A DNA stretch of 64,000 nucleotides from RHKX01 sp963820055 (lineage in GTDB: Bacteria; Actinomycetota; Thermoleophilia; Solirubrobacterales; 70-9): positions 620,001 to 684,000 of the forward strand of contig CAWFYJ010000003.1 in assembly GCA_963820055.1 (NCBI GenBank), given 5' to 3'. This document shows, one piece after another, positions 8,791 to 22,081 of the stretch (position 1 is the first letter of the stretch; every line of letters begins with the position of its first letter). The position numbers were made by a program, and so were the translations under genes. The notes beneath the pieces were generated by a model. The model saw nothing but the letters and a program-made list of their open reading frames with translations. It had not been told where the DNA came from and did no database searches.

Positions 8791-9896
8791 GTCCCGAGGG
8801 CGATGGCGACGGCGGGAGCGGCGACGCCCGCGAGGCCGGGAACATCGACGTCACCCGCGTCCACGGCGCCCAGGGCGACGGGCCGGGGAGCGGTCAGGGG
8901 ACGCCGTCGCGAGTCGGCCGCGGCCGGGGCGGAGCCGAGCGGCGGATGGTCCCGAAGGACCGGCCCCGCAGCTACTACGAGCAGCCGATCGTCAAGCCGC
9001 CGGTCTGGACCTGGGAGATCCCGTGGTACTTCTTCGCCGGCGGCATGGCCGGGGCCTCGGCGCCGCTCGCCTGGGCGGCCGGCACGATGGGCAACGAGAC
9101 ACTGGCGCGCCGTGCCTGGGCGGCGGCGATGGCCGGCGTGGTGGTCAGCCCGGCGCTGCTGATCTCAGATCTCGGGCGCCCGGAGCGATTCCTGAACATG
9201 CTCAGGGTCTTCAAGGTGACTTCCCCGATGAGCGTCGGGTCGTGGATCCTCAGCGTCAACGGCGCGCTGATCGCGCCGGCCGCGCTCGGCGCGTTCTGGA
9301 AGCGCGGGCCGCGGGTGCTGCGGGCCGCGGGCCCGCTAGCGGCGATCGCCGGGCCGGGGCTCTCGACCTACACGGCGGTCCTGATCGCCAACAGCGCGAT
9401 CCCGGTCTGGAGCGAAGCGCGCCGCCAGCTGCCGTTCCTGTTCGCCGCCGGCTCGGCCGCGAGCGCCGGCGGCGTCGCAACGATCCTGACCCCCGCCGCA
9501 GCCGCCGGCCCGGCCCGGCGGCTAGCGATTGCCGGCGGTGCTGCTGAGCTCGCCGTCGCCCAGGCGATGGAGCGGTCGCTGGGGACCGCGGGCGAGCCCT
9601 ACCACGGCGGCACGGCCGGACGGCTCTCCAAGGCGGCGCAGGCGATGACGGCGGCCGGAACGGCGATGTTGGCCCTCGGACGGCGCCGCCGCGGCATCGC
9701 CCGTGCGGGCGCCGGCCTTCTCGTCGCCGGGGCCGCCTGCGAGCGCTGGGCCATCTATAAAGCAGGCTTCGCCTCGGCGGGCGACCCCGCCTACACGGTC
9801 GGGCCGCAGCGCGACCGCCTCGAGCGCTCGCCCGACGGCGGGGCAGCCGGTCAGCCGAGCGGCTCGACCGGCAAACCGGCCTCGCGCCAGGCCTGA
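8787..9896 (+). CDS. nrfD: NrfD/PsrC-type membrane subunit of the formate dehydrogenase
   Basis: A 369-residue polytopic protein of the NrfD/polysulfide reductase family, which carries the quinone site in complexes that lack a cytochrome b subunit. A disordered Gly-rich stretch (residues 1-50) precedes PPVWTWEIPWYFFAGG, then several hydrophobic helices from about residue 75 to 335, including ISDLGRPERFLNMLRVFKV, the characteristic NrfD loop. It takes the place of the FdnI cytochrome b, so electrons from formate probably enter the quinone pool without heme. ATG overlaps the fdhB stop. Its last 46 bases overlap the 3' end of the convergent rhodanese gene. Confidence 0.9.
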   Translation: MSPEGDGDGGSGDAREAGNIDVTRVHGAQGDGPGSGQGTPSRVGRGRGGAERRMVPKDRPRSYYEQPIVKPPVWTWEIPWYFFAGGMAGASAPLAWAAGTMGNETLARRAWAAAMAGVVVSPALLISDLGRPERFLNMLRVFKVTSPMSVGSWILSVNGALIAPAALGAFWKRGPRVLRAAGPLAAIAGPGLSTYTAVLIANSAIPVWSEARRQLPFLFAAGSAASAGGVATILTPAAAAGPARRLAIAGGAAELAVAQAMERSLGTAGEPYHGGTAGRLSKAAQAMTAAGTAMLALGRRRRGIARAGAGLLVAGAACERWAIYKAGFASAGDPAYTVGPQRDRLERSPDGGAAGQPSGSTGKPASRQA

Positions 9897-10246
9897 AACC
9901 CGCCCTCGAGGTCGGTCGCGTCGAGTCCGAGACGGAGCAGCGTCGCCGCGGCGAGGCTCGACTGGTACCCGGCGTCGCAGGTCACGATGACCCGTGCCCC
10001 GGGGCGCGCCAGCTCCTCGATGCGGTGCGGGCTCGCGGGATCGAGTCGCCACTCGAGGACGTTGCGGGCGATGCAGGTGGCGCCCGGGATGACCCCGTCG
10101 TCGGCGATCTGGCTCTCGGTGCGGATGTCGACCAGCACCGCGCCGCCTCCGAGCTCGCGGTGGGCGGCATGGGGGTCGACGCGCCGCATCGACGCGCGCG
10201 CCTCGGCGAGGAGATCGTCGACCGTGATCGGCTCAGGCGACGTCAT
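9851..10246 (-). CDS. Single-domain rhodanese (sulfur/selenium transferase), coupled to selD
   Basis: A 131-residue single rhodanese domain. LVDIRTESQIADDG is the first conserved block and VTCDAGYQSSLAA holds the active-site Cys loop, where family members carry a persulfide. The second signature is GGFQAWREAGLP near the C-terminus. ATG at 10246 overlaps the selD stop (TGATG). Rhodaneses can hold selenium as a perselenide and some feed selenophosphate synthetase; that role here is inferred from the coupling with selD, not shown by sequence. The 3' end overlaps the end of the convergent nrfD-type gene. Confidence 0.88.
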   Translation of the reverse strand: MTSPEPITVDDLLAEARASMRRVDPHAAHRELGGGAVLVDIRTESQIADDGVIPGATCIARNVLEWRLDPASPHRIEELARPGARVIVTCDAGYQSSLAAATLLRLGLDATDLEGGFQAWREAGLPVEPLG

Positions 10247-11268
10247 CGGACCTCGATCGATCCCGCCGGCCCGGCGGTGACCTCGCCGATCACGGGCCCA
10301 GGGACCTCGTCGGCGCGATCGGCGGCGAGGCTGACCAGCAGCCCACCGGACGTCATCGCATCGGTGAGCAGGACCCGGAGCCCGTCGGGCACGCCCGTTC
10401 CCCAGGTCGCGAACCGCTCCGCCTGTTCGCGATTTCGCCGGCTCCCCCCGGCCACCGCTTCGCCGCCCGCCGCAATGTCGAGGACGCCGTCGATCGCCGG
10501 GACCGCTGCCGCCTCGACGACCGCGCCGACGCCGGACGCCGCGCACATCTCGTTGAGGTGGCCGAGCAGCCCGAAGCCGGTGACGTCGGTCGCGGCCGAT
10601 GCGCCGGCGGCGACCGCCGCCCGGGATGCCCGATCGTTGAGCTCGCACATCACCTCGACCGCCCTCGCCGTCAGCTCCGGGTCTCCGGCTCCACGCTTTG
10701 CCGCGGTGGTGACCAATCCCGAGCCGAGCGGCTTGGTGAGGACGAGCACGTCCCCGGGGCGGGCGCCCGCGTTGGTGAGCATCCGCTCCGGGTCGACGAG
10801 ACCGCTGACCGCGAGCCCGTACTTCGGCTCCGGGTCGTCGATCGAGTGGCCGCCCCCGATCACCGCGCCGGCCGCGGCGACCGCTTCCGATCCCCCCGCG
10901 AGGATGGCGGCGAGGATCGAGCCGTCGAGGTCGTCGAGCGGGAAGGCGACCAGGTTGATGGCCACCAGCGGCGTGCCGCCCATCGCGTAGACGTCCGAGA
11001 GCGCGTTCGTCGCGGCGATCCGGCCGAAATCGCGCGGGTCGTCGACGATCGGCGTGAAGAAGTCGGCCGTGTGGACGAGCGCCTGGCGCTCGCCGATCCG
11101 GTAGACGGCAGCGTCGTCGGCGGTTTGCGATCCGACGAGCAGATCGGGGTCCTCCGACCCCGGCAGGCCCGCGAGGATCTCCTGGAGACGGTCGCGCGGG
11201 ATCTTGCAGGCGCAGCCGGCGCCATGCGACAGAGAGGTCAGCTTCGGCGTGGCAGCGGATGTCTTCAC
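10243..11268 (-). CDS. selD: Selenide, water dikinase (selenophosphate synthetase)
   Basis: A 341-residue SelD that makes selenophosphate from selenide and ATP, the selenium donor for Sec-tRNA. The N-terminal catalytic loop is SHGAGCACKIP: Cys at the position that is Sec in some species, followed by the essential Lys. Further family blocks: TADFFTPIVDDPRDFGRIAA, NALSDVYAMGG, GGHSIDDPEPKYG and ATDVTGFGLLGH. The start is taken as GTG at 11268; no strong ribosome site is visible. A longer ATG start at 11442 would run across selA and is rejected. selA is divergent with only 23 bases between the starts. Confidence 0.95.
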   Translation of the reverse strand: MKTSAATPKLTSLSHGAGCACKIPRDRLQEILAGLPGSEDPDLLVGSQTADDAAVYRIGERQALVHTADFFTPIVDDPRDFGRIAATNALSDVYAMGGTPLVAINLVAFPLDDLDGSILAAILAGGSEAVAAAGAVIGGGHSIDDPEPKYGLAVSGLVDPERMLTNAGARPGDVLVLTKPLGSGLVTTAAKRGAGDPELTARAVEVMCELNDRASRAAVAAGASAATDVTGFGLLGHLNEMCAASGVGAVVEAAAVPAIDGVLDIAAGGEAVAGGSRRNREQAERFATWGTGVPDGLRVLLTDAMTSGGLLVSLAADRADEVPGPVIGEVTAGPAGSIEVR

Positions 11269-12600
11269 GGGGGCGAAGATACCCTGGTTCGGTGGAGTCG
11301 AAAACGGGACAGTCCGGCACCGGCCCGGATCGCGGGGCGCTCCGCAGCCTGCCCGCCGTCGATCTGCTCGCCGACCGGATCGACGCACCGAACGGCCTCG
11401 CGGTCGCGGCCGCCAGGGCCGAGATTGCTGCCGCCCGCGCACTCATCCTCGCCGGGGCGATCGAGTCCGTCGACACGGAGGCGCTCTGCCGATCGGCGCA
11501 ACGGCGCGCCGAGACACTCGCCGCTGGGTCGCTGCGGCCGGTGATCAACGCGACGGGCGTGATCCTCCACACCAACCTCGGCCGCGCCCCCCTGGCCGCG
11601 GACGCCGCGGCCGCCGCCGCGATCGTCGCGTCGTCCTACTCGAATCTCGAGTACGGCATCGAGGACGGGTCGCGGGGCAGTCGCCACGAGCATCTGCGAC
11701 CCCTGCTCGTCGAGCTGACCGGGGCCGAGGACGCAATCGCCGTCAACAACAACGCCGCGGCGGTGATGCTCGCGCTTGCGGCGCTCGCCGGCGACGGCGA
11801 GGTGATCGTCGGCCGCGATCAGCTCGTCGAGATCGGCGGGTCGTTCCGGGTCCCCGAGATCATGGCCGCGTCCGGCGTCGAGCTGGTCGAGGTCGGCACG
11901 ACGAACCGAACCCGCGCTGCCGATTACGAGGACGCGATCGGTCCCGACACGACGGCGCTACTGCGGGTCCACCAGTCGAACTTCCGGACGGTCGGTTTCA
12001 CCGAGGGGCCGGAGATCGAAGAGCTCGTCGAGCTCGCATCCGCGCGGGAGCTGCCAGTTGTCGACGACCTCGGCTCCGGAGCGGTCGATCCGATCGGGGA
12101 CGAGCCGCTCGTCGGGCGCTCGGCGGCAGCCGGGGCCGTCGTCTGCTTCTCGGCCGACAAGCTGCTCGGCGGCCCACAGGCGGGCGTGATCGCAGGCCCG
12201 GCCGCTGCCGTCGAGCGGTGCCGCTCGCACCCGCTCGCCCGCGCCGTCCGGCTCGACAAGCTGCAGCTGGCGGCGCTCGAAGCGACGCTGCGGATCCGCC
12301 GCGATCAGGGGCCTGAGGCGATCCCGGCGACGGCGATGCTCTCAACCCCGGAGGAGACCCTCACGGCGAGGGCCGAGTCGATGGCGGCGGCGATCGGCCC
12401 ACGGGCGCAAGTCGCCCCGAGCGCCGGCCGCATGGGCGGCGGCACCTTGCCGACGCTGGAGCTGCAGGGGCCGGTCTGCCTCGTCGACCCGGGCGCCGAG
12501 GGAGCCGACTCGCTTGCCGAGCGCCTGCGCGTCGGAGAGCCACCCGTGATCGCACGGATCGAGGACGGCTCGGTCCTGCTCGACCCGCGGACACTCGACG

Positions 12601-14364
<1,764 letters not shown>

Positions 14365-14380
14365 CCTGCCGGGGCCGCAT

Positions 14381-14473
14381 GGGGCGGCAGGGGTCTGGTG
14401 GCCCATCTGGTCTTCAAAACCAGCAGGGCGGTGAAGCCCACCGCTTGGAAGGTTCGATTCCTTCGCCGCCTCG
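14381..14473 (+). tRNA. selC: tRNA-Sec (anticodon TCA)
   Basis: A 93-base tRNA with the selenocysteine hallmarks. The 8-bp acceptor stem pairs GGGGCGGC (14381-14388) with GCCGCCTC, discriminator G at 14473. The D-arm is a 5-bp stem (GGGTC/GGCCC) with a tight 4-base loop TGGT. The anticodon stem CTGGT/ACCAG closes loop CTTCAAA with anticodon TCA at 14414-14416. The long variable arm has stem GCGGTG/CACCGC, and the T-arm is GAAGG-TTCGATT-CCTTC. No CCA is encoded. Its last base directly abuts the stop codon of the convergent gltD/porD gene. Confidence 0.95.
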
Positions 14474-16105
14474 TCAGATCTCTTCCGGAACCATCTGAAT
14501 CGCCCCGCTCGGACACTCGGCGACGCAGATTCCGCAGCCCTTGCAGAAGTCGAGATCGATCTCGTAGCGCTCGCCCGGACGGCCGAGCTTGATGACCGCG
14601 TTGTCGGGACAGACGCCGTAGCAGTTGTCGCACGAGAAGCAGTTTCCGCAGGACATGCAGCGGCGAGCCTCGAATAGCGCGCTCGATGCGTCGTGACCCT
14701 GCACGACCTCGTCGAAGTTGCTCTGCCTGCGGACCGCGCCGAGGCGCGGCCGATGGGTGCGCGAGGCCTCCGAGTAGTACCAGGTGTTGAGCTTGCCGAA
14801 GTCGGCAAGCTCGGCGTCGGCGGGAGCGCCGACGGTCGTGCCGCGAAGCCAGGCGTCGACGTTGTCGGCGGCGCGGCGACCATGGCCGACGGCCACCGTG
14901 ACCGAGCGCTCGGCCGGGACCATGTCGCCGCCGGCGAACACGCCGTCGCGGCCGGTCATCAGGTCCTCGCCGACGCTGACGACGCCGTCGTTGACCTCGA
15001 TCCCGGGCACGCCCTCGACGAGCGAGAGGTCGCACTCCTGGCCGAGCGCGAGGACGAGGGCATCGGCCTCGAGCTCGTCGATCTCGCCGGTCGGCTGCGG
15101 GAAGCCGGACTCGTCGAGTTCCATGCGTTCGAGCACGAGCTTGCCTTCGTCGGCCCGCTTGATCGTCGAGAGCCAGCGGATCAGCACGCCCTCCTCGGCC
15201 GCCTCCTCGACCTCGACGTCATGTGCGGGCATCTGCCCGCGCGTCCGCCTGTAAACGACGATCGCCTCGTCGGCGCCGAGGCGCTTCGCCGTCCGGGCGG
15301 CATCCATCGCCGTGTCGCCGCCGCCGTAGACGGCGACGCGGCGGCCGAGCAGCGGCTTCTCTCCCGCCTCGACGTCGTGCAGCATCGCGACGGCGTCGAG
15401 CACGTGGGCGGCGGAGCCGGCCGGGACGTAGGCCCGCTTGCCGATCTGCGCTCCGACGGCGAGGAAGACCGCGTCGAATCCCTCGCCGAGTCCCGCCTCG
15501 ACGTCGGTCACCTTCGCGTTCAGCTCGAGCTCGACCCCGAGATCCATGATCCGGTCGACCTCGGCGTCGAGGATCCCCCGCGGCAGCCGATAGCGGGGGA
15601 TGCCGAAGCGCATCATCCCGCCGGTCATCGGCCCGGCCTCGCGGATCGTCACCTCGTGTCCGTGACGGCGCAGGAAGTAGGCGGCAGCGAGTCCGGACGG
15701 TCCGGCGCCGACGACGAGCACGCGCTTGCCGGTCGGCTCCCCGGCGCCGGGGAGTGCCCAGCCGCGCTCGATCCCCTCGTCGCCGAGGAATCGCTCGACC
15801 GAGTTGATCCCGACTGCCTCGTCGAGTTGCGCGCGGTTGCAGGAGGTCTCACACGGGTGGTAACAGACCCTCCCCATGATCGCCGGGAACGGGTTCGCCT
15901 CGACGATCTTCCGCCAGGCGCGCTCATAGCCCTCGCCGCCCTCCTCGGCCTCGTAGAGCCACTGCTGAATGTCCTCGCCGGCGGGACAGGCGTTGTTGCA
16001 CGGGGGCAGGCGGTCGATGTACACGGCGCGCTCGGTCCGCCACGACCCGGTCTTGTTGGCCAGGCTCGTCCCGACGTCGAGCGTGATCGCGAAGGGCTTC
16101 TCCAT
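14474..16105 (-). CDS. FAD/NAD(P) glutamate synthase small chain-like protein fused to a two-cluster ferredoxin (pyruvate:ferredoxin oxidoreductase delta-type)
   Basis: A 543-residue fusion. An N-terminal Fe-S region with Cys groups CNNACPAG and CYHPCETSC resembles the GltD/DPYD electron-entry domain. An FAD Rossmann site follows (GAGPSGLAAAYFL, near residue 130), then a NADPH-type site (GGGDTAMDAARTAKRLGA, near 270). The C-terminal 2x[4Fe-4S] ferredoxin domain has CMSCGNCFSCDNC and CKGCGICVAEC, the place and type of PorD. It overlaps the porB stop by one base (TGATG) and is last in the por operon. The arrangement suggests a built-in NADPH:ferredoxin adaptor for the pyruvate enzyme; that link is inferred. 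The other known use of such flavoproteins, glutamate synthase, lacks its partner gene here. Confidence 0.88.
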   Translation of the reverse strand: MEKPFAITLDVGTSLANKTGSWRTERAVYIDRLPPCNNACPAGEDIQQWLYEAEEGGEGYERAWRKIVEANPFPAIMGRVCYHPCETSCNRAQLDEAVGINSVERFLGDEGIERGWALPGAGEPTGKRVLVVGAGPSGLAAAYFLRRHGHEVTIREAGPMTGGMMRFGIPRYRLPRGILDAEVDRIMDLGVELELNAKVTDVEAGLGEGFDAVFLAVGAQIGKRAYVPAGSAAHVLDAVAMLHDVEAGEKPLLGRRVAVYGGGDTAMDAARTAKRLGADEAIVVYRRTRGQMPAHDVEVEEAAEEGVLIRWLSTIKRADEGKLVLERMELDESGFPQPTGEIDELEADALVLALGQECDLSLVEGVPGIEVNDGVVSVGEDLMTGRDGVFAGGDMVPAERSVTVAVGHGRRAADNVDAWLRGTTVGAPADAELADFGKLNTWYYSEASRTHRPRLGAVRRQSNFDEVVQGHDASSALFEARRCMSCGNCFSCDNCYGVCPDNAVIKLGRPGERYEIDLDFCKGCGICVAECPSGAIQMVPEEI

Positions 16106-17112
16106 CACCCCTCCCCCTCGTCGTCGCCGAGCAGTCCATAGCGCTCGATGTCGCGATCGGCACCGGCCTGGATCCGGTCGATCACCTCGCGGTTCTCCTC
16201 CGGCTTGAAGAGGTGCGCGAACCGGCGTTGCAGCTTCAGGTACTCGACCACCGGCGTCCACCGGCGGATCTTCGAGACGTTGGTGATCTCGCCGCGCTCG
16301 GCCTCGAAGACGGGGAACAGGCCGGTCTCCTTGGCGAGCCGCGCGAGCTTGATCGTGTCCTCCGACGCCGAGCCCCAGCCGAGCGGGCAGGGGACGAAGG
16401 CGTGGATGTAGCGGGCGCCCCGCATGCCCATCGCACGCTCGACCTTCGCCTCGAGGTCGCGCGGCTCGGCGACCGTCGCCGTCGCCACGTAGGGGATCTC
16501 GTGGGCCATCGCGATCCGCGGGACGTTCTTGCCCTGCCCGAAGACGTTGCCGGGTTCGGGCCCGACCGGCTTGGTGTTGGCGGTGCGAGCGGCCGGCGGC
16601 GTCGCGCCGGAGCGCTGGACCCCGGTGTTCATGTAGCCCTGGTTGTCGTAACAGATGAACAGCACGTCGTCGTTGCGCTCGAACATCCCGGACAGGCATC
16701 CGAAGCCGATGTCGACGGTCCCGCCGTCGCCGGCCTGGCCGACGACGCGGACGTCCTCCCTCCCCTTCGCGCGCAGCGCCGCCGCCATCCCGGCGGCGAC
16801 GGCCGGCGCGTTGCCGAAGAGGGAATGGATCCACGGCAGCTGCCACGACGATTCCGGGAACGGGGTCGAGAAGACCTCGAGGCAACCGGTCGCGTTGGCG
16901 GCGATCAGCTGGCCGCCGGTCGCCCGCATCGCAGCGTCGAGCGCATAGCGGGCGCCGAGCGCCTCGCCACAGCCGCGGCAGGCGCGGTGGCCCGACGTCA
17001 GCGTGTTCGAGCGCTCCATCCGCGCCTGAACCGATCGCTGCTCGGGATCGAGGAGCCGGTTGCCGACCACGAACGTGCCCGCCTGGTAGTGCTTGATGCG
17101 CTGCTCGGCCAT
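16105..17112 (-). CDS. porB: Pyruvate:ferredoxin oxidoreductase beta subunit
   Basis: A 335-residue ThDP-binding subunit. The N-terminal Cys pair HRACRGCGEA and a later Cys coordinate the proximal [4Fe-4S] cluster. The ThDP/Mg motif runs from GDGGTVDIGFG to CYDNQGYMNTG. The family cleaves pyruvate to acetyl-CoA, CO2 and reduced ferredoxin, or the reverse. ATG at 17112 lies 11 bases after the porA stop. Assignment to pyruvate rather than another 2-oxo acid rests on overall resemblance to PorB and the neighbouring ppdK. Confidence 0.92.
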   Translation of the reverse strand: MAEQRIKHYQAGTFVVGNRLLDPEQRSVQARMERSNTLTSGHRACRGCGEALGARYALDAAMRATGGQLIAANATGCLEVFSTPFPESSWQLPWIHSLFGNAPAVAAGMAAALRAKGREDVRVVGQAGDGGTVDIGFGCLSGMFERNDDVLFICYDNQGYMNTGVQRSGATPPAARTANTKPVGPEPGNVFGQGKNVPRIAMAHEIPYVATATVAEPRDLEAKVERAMGMRGARYIHAFVPCPLGWGSASEDTIKLARLAKETGLFPVFEAERGEITNVSKIRRWTPVVEYLKLQRRFAHLFKPEENREVIDRIQAGADRDIERYGLLGDDEGEG

Positions 17113-17123
17113 CGCTCCAGCTC

Positions 17124-18383
17124 TCAGTGCGGCCTCGCCGCGACGATGCCGAGATCGCGGACGATGTTCTCGGCGTGCGGGCCGGGCCGGCCGCCGCCGC
17201 GCATCCGCTCGAGCTCGCGCTCGACGACGTCGATCTTGAGGTCGAGGAAGTGGAGGCGGTCGGGCTCGAGCCGGTCGGCGAAGACGTCCTCGAAGAGCGC
17301 GTGCAGGGAGTCCTTGGTGATCGGCCGTCCGCCGAGGCCGGCGACGACGTCGGTGACCGCGACGTCCGTGCCCGACAGCGCCAGCCGCACGTTCTGGCCG
17401 ACGATGCCGCCCGCCCCGACCGCGAAGGCCTTCTCGATCACGACCGCCCGCTCGGCGCCGGCGAGAGCCTCGCGGACCTCGTCGAGCGGATACGGGCGGA
17501 AGCACTTGATCGAGACGGCGCCGATCTTGACTCCGCGGTCGCGGAGCTCGTCGACGACGTCCTCGATCGTCCCGAGCACCGAGCCGAGCGCGACGACGAT
17601 CGTCTCCGCGTCATCGCAGCGGTAGCGGCGGACGAGCCCACCGGAGTCGCGTTCGAAGGCGGCCTGGAAGTCGGCGGCGATCACCGGAATCGAGTCGAGC
17701 GCCGCGAGCTGCTTGGCGTGCATCAGGTAGCGGACCTCCGTGAAGGCCTCGGGGCCGACCATCGCGCCCATCGTCACGGGATCGGCGGGGTCGAGGACCT
17801 GGCGCGGCTCGAACGGCGGCAGGAAGGCGTCGACCTGCTCCTGCGACGGCAGGTCGACCTGCTCGTAGGCGTGGGTGAGGATGAAGCCGTCCATGCAGAC
17901 CATCACCGGCAGCGAGAGCTCCTCGGCGAGCCGGAACGCCTGGACGTGGAGGTCGGCCGCCTCCTGGTTCGTCTCGGCGAAAAGCTGGATCCAGCCCGAG
18001 TCGCGCTGCGACATCGAGTCGGAGTGGTCGTTCCAGATGTTGATCGGGGCGCCGATCGCCCGGTTGGCCAGCGTCATCACGATCGGCAGCCCGAGCCCGG
18101 AGGCGTTGTAGAGGGCCTCGGCCATGAAGAGGAGGCCCTGGCTCGCCGTCGCCGTGTAGGAGCGGGCGCCGGCCGCCGACGCGCCGATGCATGCCGACAT
18201 CGCGGCGAACTCGGACTCGACCATCAGGTACTCGCAGGGAGCGAGATCGCCGGTCCGGACGAGGTCGGAGAGGGCCTCGACGATGTGGGTCTGCGGCGAG
18301 ATCGGGTAGGCGGAGATCACCTCGGGGCGGCAGGCGGCGACCGTTCGCGCGACCGCCTGGGAGCCCTCGAGCTGCTCAAGCAC
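17124..18383 (-). CDS. porA: Pyruvate:ferredoxin oxidoreductase alpha subunit
   Basis: A 419-residue alpha subunit carrying the pyrimidine-binding half of the ThDP site (AYPISPQTHIVEALSDL near residue 27, then YLMVESEFAAMSACIGAS with the catalytic Glu) and the C-terminal transketolase-like domain (VIEKAFAVGAGGIVGQNV). GTG start overlaps the porG stop by 8 bases. In the operon order porG-porA-porB-flavoprotein, the alpha and beta chains form the active site at their interface. Confidence 0.92.
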   Translation of the reverse strand: MLEQLEGSQAVARTVAACRPEVISAYPISPQTHIVEALSDLVRTGDLAPCEYLMVESEFAAMSACIGASAAGARSYTATASQGLLFMAEALYNASGLGLPIVMTLANRAIGAPINIWNDHSDSMSQRDSGWIQLFAETNQEAADLHVQAFRLAEELSLPVMVCMDGFILTHAYEQVDLPSQEQVDAFLPPFEPRQVLDPADPVTMGAMVGPEAFTEVRYLMHAKQLAALDSIPVIAADFQAAFERDSGGLVRRYRCDDAETIVVALGSVLGTIEDVVDELRDRGVKIGAVSIKCFRPYPLDEVREALAGAERAVVIEKAFAVGAGGIVGQNVRLALSGTDVAVTDVVAGLGGRPITKDSLHALFEDVFADRLEPDRLHFLDLKIDVVERELERMRGGGRPGPHAENIVRDLGIVAARPH

Positions 18384-18993
18384 CGGCGTACCTGCCGATC
18401 TCGTCGGCGACGTAGGCGAGGGCGGCCTCGGCCCCGGCGACGTTGGCGTCGCCGAGCCGTCCCGGGAAGCGCTCGCGGACCGCCTTCGCCACCGATTCGA
18501 TCGAGACGATGCCGGAGAAGGCGGCGAAGCCGCCGAGCAGTACCGCGTTCGGCATCGGCCGGCCGACGTGCTCGCGGGCCAGCGCCGTGGCCGGCACCGT
18601 CAGGAGCCGCTCGGCGCGGAAGCGGCCGGCCAGATCGCCGAGGCCGAGCTCGCCGAGGTCCTTGGAGCTGTTGATGAGGACGTATGCGTCTCCGCCGAGG
18701 CCCGAGAAGAGGTCGACTTGATGGAGCAGCGTCGGGTCCTGGACGATCAGGGCATCGGGCTTCGAGATCGGCTCGCGCACCCGGATCGGCCGATCGTCGA
18801 TCCGGCAGAACGAGACGACCGGCGCTCCGGTCCGCTCGGAGCCGAAGGTCGGAAAGGCCTGGGCGTGGCGGCCCTCGTCGAAGGCGGCGACGGACAGCAG
18901 CTCGGCTGCCGTGACGACGCCTTGTCCTCCTCTCCCGTGGATCCGTACCTGGAACACCAGGTTGAAACTAGACGCGGCCCGGCGCCCCGGCAT
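18376..18993 (-). CDS. porG: Pyruvate:ferredoxin oxidoreductase gamma subunit
   Basis: A 205-residue gamma chain with the signature VRIHGRGGQGVVTAAELL near the N-terminus, followed by FPTFGSERTGAPVVSFCRI and the C-terminal PNAVLLGGFAAFSG. It binds coenzyme A-side structure in the heterotetrameric enzyme. ATG at 18993 is given as start, with AAGGAAG about 17 bases upstream; an in-frame GTG at 18957 (VFQVRIHG) would give a length closer to the usual N-terminus and is a real alternative. It is the first gene of the leftward por operon and diverges from ppdK. Confidence 0.9.
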   Translation of the reverse strand: MPGRRAASSFNLVFQVRIHGRGGQGVVTAAELLSVAAFDEGRHAQAFPTFGSERTGAPVVSFCRIDDRPIRVREPISKPDALIVQDPTLLHQVDLFSGLGGDAYVLINSSKDLGELGLGDLAGRFRAERLLTVPATALAREHVGRPMPNAVLLGGFAAFSGIVSIESVAKAVRERFPGRLGDANVAGAEAALAYVADEIGRYAGA

Positions 18994-19087
18994 CGTGGAG
19001 CAGCCACATCTTCCTTGGGTTGTAACTACTGATGGACGGAGGGCCGGGCGGCCCTAGGTTTGTCGAAGTGGAGCGAGGTACGAGCGA

Positions 19088-21811
<2,724 letters not shown>

Positions 21812-22081
21812 AGCCCCAAGCGGGGGTGGGTTTGGGCAGTGAGGGGGCGGTGGCTGACTTCCGGATGCAGAAATTGCACCGGTGGGGTGCAAAATCCGCA
21901 CCGCGGCGGTCCATATATGGAAGTTTTCGGCTTCCGCTCCGCCACGAGCCGGCAGTGGTCCAGATTTGGTCCGCATAGCGGACACAACTCGGACCACTGG
22001 CTGATCCTTCGGCCCCGGACCCCCTTCACTGCCCTACCCCTCGGCCGAACAGCCCGCCGGGCCCCGCCGGAAACGCCTTAC
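21812..22081. other. Intergenic region with a cluster of inverted repeats after ppdK
   Basis: No credible gene lies here. The stretch 21870-22000 is noticeably AT-richer than its surroundings and holds at least four hairpin-capable repeats. TTGCACC/GGTGCAA is at 21874-21892 (5-base loop). CCATATATGG is a palindrome at 21911-21920. GGAAG/CTTCC is at 21919-21935. A nested pair has outer arms CAGTGGTCC (21953-21961)/GGACCACTG (21991-21999) and inner arms GTCCGC/GCGGAC (21969-21983). It may be a two-sided terminator for the convergent genes, a structured RNA, or a protein-binding site. Confidence 0.6.

Noticed and set aside
11259..11291. Earlier selA start at 11259
   Set aside because: It would overlap the selD start on the other strand and adds an Arg-rich stretch absent from SelA proteins.
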